From positions 248,001 to 312,000 of the forward strand of contig NZ_AUEA01000003.1 of assembly GCF_000425745.1 (NCBI RefSeq): 64,000 bases of DNA, read 5' to 3'. Both the position numbers and the translations under genes were made by a program. Numbering within the stretch: position 1 is the stretch's first letter; every line of letters begins with the position of its first letter. This document shows, one piece after another, positions 19,439 to 29,100 of this stretch. This stretch comes from Pseudomonas cremoricolorata DSM 17059 = NBRC 16634. GTDB taxonomy: Bacteria; Pseudomonadota; Gammaproteobacteria; Pseudomonadales; Pseudomonadaceae. The notes under the pieces are model-generated. The model saw only the letters and a program-made list of their open reading frames with translations, was not told the origin of the DNA and ran no database searches.

Positions 19439-21307
19439 ATGACGCTCAGTCCTTTGGCAGGCAAACCGGCTCCGGCCAGCGTGCTGGTCGATATCCCGCG
19501 CCTGCTGACTGCTTACTACACCGGCCGCCCTGATCCTGCCATCGCCGGGCAGCGCGTCGCCTTCGGCACCTCGGGCCACCGTGGCACCTCGCTGGAGCTG
19601 AGCTTCAACGAAGACCACGTGCTGGCGATCACCCAGGCCATCTGCCTGTACCGCGCCGCCAATGGCATCGATGGCCCACTGTTCATCGGCGCCGACACCC
19701 ACGCGCTGTCGGCGCCGGCCGCCGCCAGTGCGCTGCAGGTGCTTGCCGCTAATGGCGTGCAGGTCATGCTGTCCAAGGACGACGAATACACCCCGACGCC
19801 GGCGGTGTCGCACGCCATCCTCTGCTACAACCGTGGACGTGCCAGCGGCCTGGCCGACGGCATCGTCATCACCCCCTCGCACAACCCGCCGCAAAGCGGT
19901 GGCTTCAAGTACAACCCGCCCAACGGCGGCCCCGCCGACAGCGACGTCACCAAGTGGATCGAAGCCAAGGCCAACGAACTGCTCGCCGCCGGCCTTGCCG
20001 GGGTCAAGCGCCTGGCCCATGCCGACGCCTTGCAGGCCGCCACTACCCAGCGCCATGACTACGTCAGCAGCTATGTGGCCGATCTGGAAAACGTCATCGA
20101 CTTCGAGGTGATCCGCAACGCCAAGCTGCGCCTGGGCGTCGATCCGCTGGGCGGGGCAGGGGTGCGCTACTGGGCGGCCATCGCCGAGCGCTATCAGCTC
20201 GATCTGGAGGTGGTGAACAGCGAGGTCGACCCGACCTTCCGCTTCATGACCGTCGACTGGGACGGGCAGATTCGCATGGACCCGTCCTCGCCCTACGCCA
20301 TGCAGGGCCTGATCGGCCTGCGCGAGCGCTTTGACGTGGCGTTCGCCTGCGACCCGGACCACGACCGCCACGGCATTGTCACCGCCGAGGGCCTGTTGGC
20401 GCCGAACAACTACCTGGCCGTGGCCATCGATTACCTGTACCGCCACCGCCCTGAATGGCGCCAGGACGCCGCAGTTGGCAAGACCGTGGTGTCCAGCGGC
20501 CTGATCGACCGCGTCACCGCGCGCCTGGGTCGCGAGCTGTACGAGGTGCCGGTGGGCTTCAAGTACTTCGCCCAGGGGCTGTTCGACGGCAGCCTCGGTT
20601 TTGGCGGCGAAGAAAGCGCCGGGGCGTCGTTCCTGCGCCGGGACGGTTCGGTGTGGGCCACCGACAAGGACGGGCTGATTCCGGCGCTGCTCGCGGCCGA
20701 GATGACCGCGCGCACCGGCCGCACTCCGAGCCAGGCCTACAACGACCTGACCCAAGCCTTGGGCAAGCCCTTCGCCACCCGCGTCGAGGCCAAGGCCGAC
20801 GCGCGTCAGAAGGGCCTGCTGAGCAAGCTGGCGCCCGAGCAGGTGACCTCCACCGAGCTTGCCGGTGAGCCGATCGAGCAGATCCTCAGCCACGCGCCGG
20901 GCAACGGCCAGGCCATCGGTGGCCTGAAGGTCATGACCGCCGGCGCCCGCATCGGCATGATGAAAACTGTCTGGATCACCGAACTCACCACCGCCAGCCT
21001 GATCGTGCTGGCAGTGTTCCTACCCTATGCAGGATTGATGCTGATGCTGCCCCTTCTGGGACTGGTGCTGAACGGCACCTCGTCGGTGCTCTACGGCGCC
21101 GTGCCCGACCTCGCCGGGACGGGCAAGCGCGAGCGAGCTTTTGCGCTGTTCTACACAGGCACCATTGGCGGCGGGGCGTTGGCGCCGGTGGTGTTTGGTG
21201 AACTTGGGGATGTTCTTGGGGTTGCTTGGGCGGTGGTGGGGTTGGCGGGGGTTTTATTGGTGACGTTGCCGCTGGTTTGGTGGGTGGAGCGGGGGAGTGA
21301 GGCTTGA
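19439..21307 (+). CDS. pgm: Phosphoglucomutase truncated and fused to an MFS transporter tail
   Basis: Residues 1 to about 501 are alpha-phosphoglucomutase: catalytic serine loop TPSHNPP (about 143-149), metal loop DPDHDRHG (about 306-313) and sugar loop [10 protein letters not shown] (about 389). After GGLKVMTA the expected domain 4 with the phosphate-binding RPSGTE loop is absent. About 121 residues follow with roughly four membrane segments and MFS-type sequence ([11 protein letters not shown]... to [17 protein letters not shown]). The join is in frame near nt 20940. Without domain 4 the mutase is probably inactive. Either a deletion fused two genes or the assembly is chimeric. Confidence 0.85.
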   Translation: MTLSPLAGKPAPASVLVDIPRLLTAYYTGRPDPAIAGQRVAFGTSGHRGTSLELSFNEDHVLAITQAICLYRAANGIDGPLFIGADTHALSAPAAASALQVLAANGVQVMLSKDDEYTPTPAVSHAILCYNRGRASGLADGIVITPSHNPPQSGGFKYNPPNGGPADSDVTKWIEAKANELLAAGLAGVKRLAHADALQAATTQRHDYVSSYVADLENVIDFEVIRNAKLRLGVDPLGGAGVRYWAAIAERYQLDLEVVNSEVDPTFRFMTVDWDGQIRMDPSSPYAMQGLIGLRERFDVAFACDPDHDRHGIVTAEGLLAPNNYLAVAIDYLYRHRPEWRQDAAVGKTVVSSGLIDRVTARLGRELYEVPVGFKYFAQGLFDGSLGFGGEESAGASFLRRDGSVWATDKDGLIPALLAAEMTARTGRTPSQAYNDLTQALGKPFATRVEAKADARQKGLLSKLAPEQVTSTELAGEPIEQILSHAPGNGQAIGGLKVMTAGARIGMMKTVWITELTTASLIVLAVFLPYAGLMLMLPLLGLVLNGTSSVLYGAVPDLAGTGKRERAFALFYTGTIGGGALAPVVFGELGDVLGVAWAVVGLAGVLLVTLPLVWWVERGSEA

Positions 21308-21487
21308 TCGTTGATCGCCCCTGGATGAAGTTTGGCCGAGCGCGTCGTGCTGGTGAGGATGAAGGGTTGCAGATTGGGGAAGGGCGCTTGGGCGAAGGCG
21401 TGCACGCCCGGGAACATTATCCGTTCACGGACGACCTGAAAGGATTGTCGCGAACTATGCTAGTGGGCGATGTAAGTGTTCAGGAGC

Positions 21488-21865
21488 TTACTGCCAAAGA
21501 GGCTGCATGCCAGGTTTGGTATAGCCCCAAACGCGTGGTATCCCGGCCTCTAACGAGAAAGGAATGTGGTGTTTTCGTAGCGTTGAAAGCAGCCAATCGA
21601 GTGATCCCGCCTGAATTTCGAGCCACTCAATTTCTGCTACTGGGTGAATGTGGTAATGCCATTCTCGATCCCAGCCAGTGCAGTGATCCCTCGGAGCCAA
21701 GATACCCCGCAATCTGAACGCAGGGTTCATGTGCGGGGCATCAAGCATTGCCTGGATCAGCTCAGCCCACTTGGTGTTGTTCATCACAGGGTAAATCGAG
21801 CCCGCCGTCAGCAGCCGGCGAATTGTCTTCTTTGCAGCCTCTTCTGGTTCTGGCAGTTGATACAT
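21488..21865 (-). CDS. DUF6678 family protein
   Basis: 125 aa. The core starts NNTKWAELIQAML and continues with WDREWHYHIHP and IEWLEI, which I match to DUF6678; proteins of this kind often occur as stand-alone small genes in accessory regions, and an immunity-like role has been suggested only by context. No signal peptide. The opposite-strand frame 21304-21717 overlaps it and looks like a shadow. Confidence 0.65.
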   Translation of the reverse strand: MYQLPEPEEAAKKTIRRLLTAGSIYPVMNNTKWAELIQAMLDAPHMNPAFRLRGILAPRDHCTGWDREWHYHIHPVAEIEWLEIQAGSLDWLLSTLRKHHIPFSLEAGIPRVWGYTKPGMQPLWQ

Positions 21866-21997
21866 AAGATTCGCGCAGTGGTATGAAGTGGGTACAGTTC
21901 AACCCAAGTGTAGTTGTCTACTAACCCCGGATACCTTACAAGATCTCGGGCTGTCTGCCGCATTGCTTCAGAGCTTCAATGCAGACATGCCATGTCG

Positions 21998-22025
21998 GAA
22001 CTTCACCCCGCACAAAGGCATCAGA
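21998..22025 (+). promoter_or_regulatory. Possible AlgU/RpoE-type promoter
   Basis: GAACTT (21998-22003), a 17-nt spacer and TCAGA (22021-22025) resemble the AlgU consensus GAACTT-N16/17-TCTGA. It lies 57 nt before the lipoprotein ATG, a sensible target for an envelope-stress factor. Confidence 0.4.
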
Positions 22026-22081
22026 TAGCCGTTCGGCAGTCCCTCGAACCCAAGGGCCGCCAGGAAATCAGGGAGTGATCA

Positions 22082-22600
22082 ATGTACAAGTTCCAAAGGT
22101 ATGGTTGGTGCGTAGCGCTGGCAGGCATCGTTGCCATGACTGGCTGCAATTCGATCCTGTACGGCAAGCAATACGCTGTTCCTCAGCCGGGTGAGCCTTC
22201 AGCGACCGTGCGTATGAAGTACGACCGCGACGCTAGGCTGGATATCATGACTTTCAATGACAAGGGGTGCTACGCGGGTTACACCACGCTGCTGGGTAGC
22301 GGTGGTTTTGTCGAGTCTCCAGTGGCTGTTGATAAAGAACTGATCATGACGTATCAGAGCGCAGTCGGAGGTATGGAATGCAAGGTTCCGTTCTCTTTCA
22401 CGCCTGAGAAAGGGGCTACGTATACCGTCGTTAACGGCTCTTGGAGCGAGGACCGGAAAGGCTTTCTCTCCGCGATCAGTCCAGACCAGTACTTTTGTGG
22501 CGTGAATGTCATCAAAAAAGTTGGCGATCAGGAAAGCGTTGAGCCTGTTCAGCCGCTGCGAATCGAAACTGGATTTGCCTGCCTCAAGTGGGTGAAATAG
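22082..22600 (+). CDS. Hypothetical lipoprotein
   Basis: 172 aa with a lipoprotein signal peptide: basic start, hydrophobic residues about 9-19 and lipobox AMTGC with the Cys near residue 22. The mature part has several Cys and no family I recognise. A good GGGAG site precedes the ATG. Its composition is clearly lower in GC than the neighbours, consistent with transfer. Probably membrane-anchored at the inner or outer membrane. Confidence 0.7.
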   Translation: MYKFQRYGWCVALAGIVAMTGCNSILYGKQYAVPQPGEPSATVRMKYDRDARLDIMTFNDKGCYAGYTTLLGSGGFVESPVAVDKELIMTYQSAVGGMECKVPFSFTPEKGATYTVVNGSWSEDRKGFLSAISPDQYFCGVNVIKKVGDQESVEPVQPLRIETGFACLKWVK

Positions 22601-22621
22601 GACTTTGGTGTAGCTTGTACG

Positions 22622-22646
22622 CAGATCGGTTCATCAGACCGATCTG
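22622..22646 (+). terminator. Hairpin after the lipoprotein gene
   Basis: CAGATCGGT (22622-22630) pairs perfectly with ACCGATCTG (22638-22646) around 7 nt, 22 nt past the stop. No T-run follows. Confidence 0.5.
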
Positions 22647-22719
22647 ATGAAATCATTATGTGCATGGCAGAAGTCGGTTACCGACAGAACCTAAGAGGCT
22701 GCCACATGCACTGCATTTA

Positions 22720-22751
22720 ACATAATACACATTATGCGAACTTTCGCATAA
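22720..22751. promoter_or_regulatory. Overlapping operator-like palindromes in a gene-free gap
   Basis: TTATGCGAA (22732-22740) and TTCGCATAA (22743-22751) form a perfect 9-bp palindrome with a 2-nt centre. Overlapping it, CATAAT (22720-22725) and ATTATG (22730-22735) form another. The gap 22601-22840 between convergent genes holds no credible gene, so an operator here has no obvious client. Confidence 0.45.
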
Positions 22752-22840
22752 ACCCAACACACCCAATCTCCCCAACCACCGAAACACCCCCAATCCATAA
22801 CCCCAACCAGCGAGTCTCCACCTCCCACTCAAACAAACCA

Positions 22841-23206
22841 TCACCCCTCAACCCGCGTCCCCTGATGAAACACCATCTGCCACCCAACCACCCCCAACCG
22901 CCAAACCGAACTGCGCAGCGACGTCACCATCGCGCCGTGCTCATCGCGTTGTACACAGCGGTACGTCGCCACGGCAACGTCAGACGTAAGCACTTGCAGG
23001 TGGAAGTTTTCGAGAATGCGTTCGTTGGGGGTTTCGCTGTGTAGCGCGGCGATGGCTTGGGGTTTGTTGCAGGTCGATCCGCTGGCGGTGAACTCGATGA
23101 AGGTGTCGGCCAGGAGTTGGTTGAGTTTGCGGGGGTCGCGGCGGGTTTGTGGTTGAAGCAGTTGGCGCTCCAGGTTCAGGAGCTGGCGTTTGATGTCCGT
23201 ATCCAT
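22841..23206 (-). CDS. DUF4440 / NTF2-like protein
   Basis: 121 aa. The sequence from LNQLLADTFIEFTASG to TYRCVQRDEHG and WRLGVVGWQMVFHQGT follows the SnoaL/DUF4440 cone-fold pattern. Soluble and single-domain. Function unknown. Confidence 0.75.
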   Translation of the reverse strand: MDTDIKRQLLNLERQLLQPQTRRDPRKLNQLLADTFIEFTASGSTCNKPQAIAALHSETPNERILENFHLQVLTSDVAVATYRCVQRDEHGAMVTSLRSSVWRLGVVGWQMVFHQGTRVEG

Positions 23207-23275
23207 ACGTGGATTGCCTTGAAATCAGTGCGCCGGGCGTTGGGCTGGTGACGCCCGGCGCTGTTTGACGGGGGT

Positions 23276-23680
23276 TCAGGCGAACAATTGCAGGGCGTCG
23301 TCGTTCCAGTCATGGCCGTCTTCAGACCACCCATTGCCGGTCGCCGGCGGGAAGCCGCTGCGGCAGTAGCCGCGTTTGCTGTGGAAATCGAATACGGCGT
23401 GGGGATAGTCGTTGATCAGCAGGACGGCTTTGAGGTGGTCCTGGGACCAGCCGATGCGTACCGTCGAGGGTTTTTCGCGGTCGGAGATGTCTTGCACGTT
23501 ATAGATGTGCAAGGCGTCCTGAATGGGGTTGTCGTCTTTGCTGCTGTCCAAGGCGTAGAAGTAGCCGGTTTCACCGTCATCTTCGAATACGGCTGCGTAC
23601 GGGCCTTGGGCTGCGGGGCCTTCGCTGACCAGTTCGGTGCCGGGGAGCCATTCACTTTCGGCGGCCAGGTAGATGGGCAT
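23276..23680 (-). CDS. DUF2251 domain protein
   Basis: 134 aa from the ATG at 23680, which is preceded by AAGGAAC; a longer frame reaches 23713. The core YAAVFEDDGETGYFYALD and ALHIYNVQDI matches DUF2251. Function unknown; acidic, no signal peptide. It lies 69 nt upstream of the DUF4440 gene on the same strand. Confidence 0.7.
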   Translation of the reverse strand: MPIYLAAESEWLPGTELVSEGPAAQGPYAAVFEDDGETGYFYALDSSKDDNPIQDALHIYNVQDISDREKPSTVRIGWSQDHLKAVLLINDYPHAVFDFHSKRGYCRSGFPPATGNGWSEDGHDWNDDALQLFA

Positions 23681-23821
23681 GGGGAGGTTCCTTGCGCTGA
23701 GTGAGGTGCCCATAGTGGCCGAACGGTTCTATCGGCGACAAGTCAGCAGGTTGATTCGTGATAGAGGTCTGGTCAGAATCGGGACTTCAGCGCCCTACTT
23801 CTAAAACCTCAATTAAAACAA

Positions 23822-23863
23822 TAAGTTAACTCGACTAAATGAATATTTAGTCGAGTTAACTTA
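23822..23863 (-). terminator. Perfect 19-bp AT-rich inverted repeat
   Basis: Arms 23822-23840 and 23845-23863 are perfectly complementary around GAAT. On the minus strand the hairpin follows the DUF6555 gene and is itself followed by TTGTTTTAATTG, so it can act as an intrinsic terminator. Its length and low GC are unusual here. Confidence 0.55.
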
Positions 23864-23925
23864 GGGGTTGCTGGCAGATCATCTGAATCGGGGTGCTGCT
23901 ACGGGTTGTTGCGCAGGCTTCAGGC

Positions 23926-24249
23926 TCAGGCGATCACCGCTGTTTCACCGGCATTCGACACGTCTTCACCACCGCTGCGTCCGTGCTGGGCCTGCCCTGT
24001 CGGGGCGGCTGGGTTTTCCCGGGTGCCAGATAGCCGCCAGCGTACATCGGTGATGCCGTAGCGCTCGGCCATGGGCCGACTGACCTTCCTGATCTTCTCG
24101 CGTCCGAACTTGGGGATGATGCCGATGCCGGCATCGCAACTGGCCCAATGCCAGGCTTCGGCATTGTCCATGCGTTCAAGACGGATGATGAAGCTGCGCA
24201 GTTGGTCGTGCAGGCGGTAATCGATGATGTAAAGCTGTGGAGCTGGCAT
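23926..24249 (-). CDS. DUF6555-like small protein
   Basis: 107 aa. The core YIIDYRLHDQLRSFIIRLE, NAEAWHWASCDAG and GREKIRKVSRPMAERYGI is a Pseudomonas small-protein family that I match to DUF6555. The C-terminal 30 residues look unstructured and may be a late extension. Function unknown. Confidence 0.6.
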   Translation of the reverse strand: MPAPQLYIIDYRLHDQLRSFIIRLERMDNAEAWHWASCDAGIGIIPKFGREKIRKVSRPMAERYGITDVRWRLSGTRENPAAPTGQAQHGRSGGEDVSNAGETAVIA

Positions 24250-24389
24250 CGAACGGCCCTCCTCTTCTCCATGGATGACTTAGGGTTGATTGATCGGGTT
24301 CGGGAAAATTCAAAACATTATCGCCCTGCCTGGCCGAGCGGCTCGTCGGCCGCTGGCAAGGCACGCTGGCGAGTCGCAGGCGCAAGCCG

Positions 24390-25562
24390 TCAGGCGTCGA
24401 GCTTGAGGATGACCTTGCAGCAGCCGGGGCGTTTTTCGTCGTACATCTCATAGCCGAGCACGGCATCGCTCAGCGGTAGCCGATGGGTGATCAGCCGTTC
24501 CGGACGCAACCGCCCTGCCTGCAAGTGCTCACACAGCTCGGCCAGGTAGGCGTGCACGTGGGTCTTGCCCATGTGGAACGACAAGCCTTTGTCGAACGCT
24601 GCGCCCAGTTGCAGGCTGTGCATCAGGCCTGAGTACATGCCTGCCACGCTGACCACACCGCCGCGGCGCACCGCCTCGATGCACTGGCGCAGGGCTTTGC
24701 CGCTGCTGCCTTCGAAGCCGAACATGTTCATCACCGCTTCGACCGTGGTGCCGCTGGCTTCGAAGCCGACGGCGTCGATCACCGCGTCCACGCCACGCTG
24801 GCCGCGGGTCGCGTTGACGATGGTCCGCGCCGGGTCGTGGTCATGGTAGAAGTTGACCGGAATCACCCCGTAGGTGTCGGCGGCAAACTTCAGGCGATAG
24901 CTGTATTCATCGACCAGGAAGATCTGTTCTGCGCCAAGCATGCGCGCCATCTCCGCAGCCAGCAGGCCTACCGGGCCGGCACCGAAGATCGCCACGGAAC
25001 TGCCCTCGCCCACCTTGGCGTTGCTGATCGCCTGCCAGGCGGTGGGCAAGGTGTCGGAGAGCAGCAGCGCTGCTTCATCGCTGATGCCATCGGGCACCTT
25101 GAAGGCATTGATATTGCCCTTGGGAACGCGCACGTACTCGGCCTGCCCGCCTGGCACGCCGCCGTACAGGTGGCCGTAGCCGAACAGCGCAGCGCCGCTG
25201 TGGGTGGCGTGTTCGCCGGAGATCACCGTGGAGTTGGGGTTGGTGGTTTCGCAGGCGGCGTATTGCTGCTGCTGACAGAAATAGCATTCGCCGCAGGCGA
25301 TGATGAACGGCACCACCACGCGGTCGCCCTCGGCCACCGCCGTCACCGCGCTGCCGACCTTGACCACCGTGCCCATGAACTCGTGACCGAGAATGTCGCC
25401 CTTGCGCACGCTGGGAATCTTGTCGTGGTACAGGTGTAGATCCGAGCCGCAGATGCCACTGAGGCTGACCCGCACCAGCACGTCATCGTCGTGCTCGATG
25501 ACCGGGTCGGGCACCGACAGCACTTTGACCTCTCCAGCCCCCTGATACGTCAATGCAAGCAT
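24390..25562 (-). CDS. Zinc-dependent alcohol dehydrogenase
   Basis: 390 aa medium-chain dehydrogenase of the FdhA/threonine-dehydrogenase type. Catalytic zinc ligands are in [11 protein letters not shown] and GHEFMG; the structural zinc site is [15 protein letters not shown]. The Rossmann motif is [14 protein letters not shown]. Likely cytosolic NAD-dependent. The substrate cannot be assigned; formaldehyde or another short alcohol is possible. Confidence 0.88.
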   Translation of the reverse strand: MLALTYQGAGEVKVLSVPDPVIEHDDDVLVRVSLSGICGSDLHLYHDKIPSVRKGDILGHEFMGTVVKVGSAVTAVAEGDRVVVPFIIACGECYFCQQQQYAACETTNPNSTVISGEHATHSGAALFGYGHLYGGVPGGQAEYVRVPKGNINAFKVPDGISDEAALLLSDTLPTAWQAISNAKVGEGSSVAIFGAGPVGLLAAEMARMLGAEQIFLVDEYSYRLKFAADTYGVIPVNFYHDHDPARTIVNATRGQRGVDAVIDAVGFEASGTTVEAVMNMFGFEGSSGKALRQCIEAVRRGGVVSVAGMYSGLMHSLQLGAAFDKGLSFHMGKTHVHAYLAELCEHLQAGRLRPERLITHRLPLSDAVLGYEMYDEKRPGCCKVILKLDA

Positions 25563-25580
25563 GGTGCTTCTCCTTCAGGC

Positions 25581-25620
25581 GAAAAAGAAAAGACCCCTTG
25601 CCAGCTGATTGCTCACGGGG
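25581..25620 (-). terminator. Terminator of the KGG gene
   Basis: CCCC (25594-25597) and GGGG (25617-25620) enclose an inner AGC/GCT helix; on the minus strand a T-rich run (complement of 25581-25592) follows. It lies downstream of the KGG gene and just upstream of the alcohol dehydrogenase start. Confidence 0.5.
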
Positions 25621-25662
25621 CCTGAACCCAGCCTAGCAAAGGCCTGGGCATTGCGTGGGTGG

Positions 25663-25872
25663 CTACTGTTCGGGTTCGCGGCGGTGGCTGTTCAGGCCCC
25701 CTTTGCGCCCGGCTTCGGAGGCGCGCGCGGGGTCGTTGGCGAAATTGCCGCCCGAGGCCTGACCACCCTTCTGTCCGGCCCGCGCAGCGCGCTGCGGGTC
25801 GTTGGCGAAGTTGCCGGCGTTGTTGGCCTTGCTGCCGCCACGCTGGCTGACCTGTTCTGGATCACGTGCCAT
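25663..25872 (-). CDS. KGG-motif general stress protein
   Basis: 69 aa from the ATG at 25872 with AAGGAG upstream; the longer frame upstream is not needed. Two or three repeats of the form GGxxxGNFANDPxRAxxAGxKGG are the con-10/KGG stress-induced motif. Hydrophilic and probably intrinsically disordered. Such genes are usually under the general stress regulon. Confidence 0.85.
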   Translation of the reverse strand: MARDPEQVSQRGGSKANNAGNFANDPQRAARAGQKGGQASGGNFANDPARASEAGRKGGLNSHRREPEQ

Positions 25873-26131
25873 GTGCAGTCTCCTTGCCTGGTAAGTGTGA
25901 AAGGTCGAGGGCTGAGCGCTGCCCTGCATAAGGTCTGAGCACGGCATGTGCCGCGCGATTCCCTGCAGCCTGCGCTGAACCGACCAACGGGTTGGCGTCA
26001 TATGCAACTGAACAATAGTTGTCGACACCTGTCGCTACCCCTCGTCGCTGAAGCTGCACAGGCCTATAATCTCGATCCCATCGCCCGGCAACGTTTCCAA
26101 GGGCCACTCTGGTTTGCACAAGGCGCAGTAC

Positions 26132-29100
26132 ATGACATCCACTTCGAAACCGGCTGTCGCGGGCCCCAAGAACCCTCACCTGAGCCCCAGTCACCTGGAT
26201 TTCCCCGTGGTCGGCATTGGCGCCTCGGCCGGTGGCCTGGAAGCGTTGAGCACGTTCTTCAAGCACATGCCCGACAACACCGGCATGGCCTTCGTCGTCG
26301 TCCTGCACCTCTCGCCCACCCATGAAAGCGAGGCGGACCGACTGATCCAGGCGCACACCTCGATGAAGGTGCTGCAGGTCAGCGAGTCGGTGCCGATCCA
26401 GGCCAACCACGTCTATGTCATTTCACCGGCCAACCGCCTGTCGACCAACGATGGCTACCTGCGCGTGCGCCCTGCCCAGCGGCGCAATGGCGAGCGGGTG
26501 GCCATCGACCTGTTCTTCCGCGAGTTGGCCGATGTACACCAGGAGCACGCCTTCTGCGTGGTGCTGTCGGGCACCGGCGGCGATGGTGCAGTCGGCCTGA
26601 CCCGGGTCAAGGAGCAAGGCGGTGTGACCTTCGTGCAGGCCCCGGACGATGCCCAGTACGACGCCATGCCCCGCGCAGCACTTGAAACCGGCATGGTCGA
26701 TGCCGTGCTGCCGGTGGCGCAGTTGCCGGCGCGCCTGGTACAGATCTGGGACACCGCACGCAAGGTACGCCTGCCGGAAATCGACGACGACCTGCGCCCG
26801 CCGCCGCTGGGCCACGAAGCGGGCGACCCGGAACGCGCCGAGCCGAAGCTCGACGCGATTCTGGCGCAGTTGCACAACAGCACCGGCCACGACTTCCAGC
26901 ATTACAAGCGCGCCACGGTATTGCGCCGCCTCGAGCGGCGCCTGCACGTCACCGGGCAGATCGACCTGAGCGCCTACCTGGGCTACCTGGAGAGCCACCC
27001 GGAGGAATCCCAGGCACTGCTGGCCGACATGCTCATCGGTGTGACCAACTTCTTCCGTGACCGCGACGCCTTCGAGGCGCTGGAACGCCATGTGCTGCCG
27101 GCGCTGGTCAACGATACCGGTGACGAGCGCACCCAGCGTGAGGTGCGCATCTGGTCGGCGGGCTGTTCATCGGGCGAGGAAGCCTACAGCCTGGCCATGC
27201 TGATGATCGAGCAACTGGCCCTGGAGCAGCGCAGTGCCAAGCTGCAAGTGTTCGCCACCGACCTGGACGAACGCGCCATCGCCATGGGCCGCGCCGGCCT
27301 GTACCAGGAGGCGATCGTCACCGACGTGGCCCCGGCGCGGGTGCGGCAGTTCTTCGTCAAGGAAGACCAGCACCTGCGGGTGCGCAAGGAGGTGCGCGAG
27401 AAGGTGCTGTTCGCCCGCCACAACCTGCTCTCCGACCCGCCGTTCTCGCAGCTCGATCTGGTGGTGTGCCGCAACCTGCTGATCTACCTCGACCGCGACG
27501 TGCAGCGCGAGATCCTGCGCATGTTCCACTTCGCCTTGCGGCCTGGCGGCTATCTGTTTCTCGGCAGCTCCGAGTCGGCCGACGTCGCCAGCGAGCTGTT
27601 CACCCCGGTCGACAAACGCAACCGGATTTTCCGCGCCTTGCAGGTGGAAAGCCGCGGTCGGCGTTCCAGCCAACTGCAAAGCCCCAGCGATAACCTGCCC
27701 ACGGCAGAGCCGGCCAAGGCCAAGGCTCGCCCGGGGCGCAAACTGTCGTACGCGGAAATCCACCACCGCGCCCTCGCCCGCCGCACCCCGCCGAGCCTGA
27801 TCGTCGACGTCGACGGCAACATCCTGCACATGAGCGAGGGTGTCGGGCGCTTCCTGCGGCACATGGGCGGCGAACTGAGCCGCAACCTGCTCAACCTGGT
27901 CCTGCCGCCGCTGCGCCCGGCACTGCGTAGCACCTTGCTGCATGCCCAGCACAGCGGCCAGGCGATCACCTCGCGTTCGGTGACCCTGGGCAGCAGCCAG
28001 ATCGACATCCTCGCCCAGCCGCACCTCGACGAGCCCAGTGGCAGCGAATGCCTGCTGGTGGTGTTCGAGGAGCGCGAACCGGATCGCCCGGTGCCGGTGG
28101 CCACCGGCATCCAGCAAACCGATGACATGATCCTCGCCAACCTGGAAAGCGAGCTGCAACGCACCCGCCTGCAATTGCAGGAAACCATCGAGCAGTCGGA
28201 AATCTCCAGCGAAGAGCTCACCGCCTCCAACGAGGAAATGCAGGCCATCAACGAGGAGCTGCGCTCGGCCAGTGAAGAGCTGGAAACCAGCAAGGAAGAG
28301 CTGCAGTCGATCAACGAAGAGCTGCTCACGGTCAACTACGAGCTCAAGACCAAGGTCGAGGAAACCGACAAGGTCAACGACTACCTGAGCAACCTGATCG
28401 CCTCGACCGACATCGCCACGGTGTTCGTCGATCGCAATCTGCACATCCGCTGGTTCACCCCCCGCGCCACCGACATCTTCAGCATGCTGCCGGTCGACAC
28501 CGGCCGCTCGCTGCTGGACATCACCCACCGCCTCGACTACCCCGAGCTTGCCGACGACGCCCGCGCCGTGGTCGAGCGCGAAGCCACCATCGAGCGCGAG
28601 GTCGGCGGACGCAATCAGCGCTGGTACCTGGCGCGGCTGCTGCCGTACCGCTCCAGCGAGCAGCACATCGACGGCACCGTGCTCACCTTCATCGACATCA
28701 GCCAGAGCCGCGCTGCCGAAGAAAGCCTGCGCCTGGGCGAAGAACGCATGCGCCTGGTGGCCGAGAGCACCCATGATTTCGCCATCATCCTGCTCGATGA
28801 AAACGGCACCATCACCGACTGGAACACTGGCGCCGGGCTGATTTTCGGCCATGCGAAGGAGGAAGTGATCGGCCGCCATTACGGGCTGATCTTCACCCAG
28901 GACGACCGCCGCGCGGGGGTGCCGGAACAGGAACTGCACGACGCCCAGTTGCATGGTCGAGGCCTGGACGAGCGCTGGCACGTGCGCAAGGACGGCAGCC
29001 GCTTCTATTGCAGTGGCGAAGTCACCCGTCTGGCCGGTAGCCTGCGCGGCTTCGTCAAGATTGCCCGTGACCTCACCGGGCACAAGCGCCTGCACGATGA

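Noticed and set aside
19151..20893. 580-codon minus-strand frame over the helicase end and pgm
   Set aside because: Antisense shadow without motifs.
21304..21717. 137-codon plus-strand frame after the pgm fusion
   Set aside because: Overlaps the DUF6678 gene on the other strand, no ribosome site, no family.
22656..22844. 62-codon minus-strand frame
   Set aside because: Gly/Leu/Trp-rich reading of a G/T-rich stretch across a palindrome; no ribosome site.
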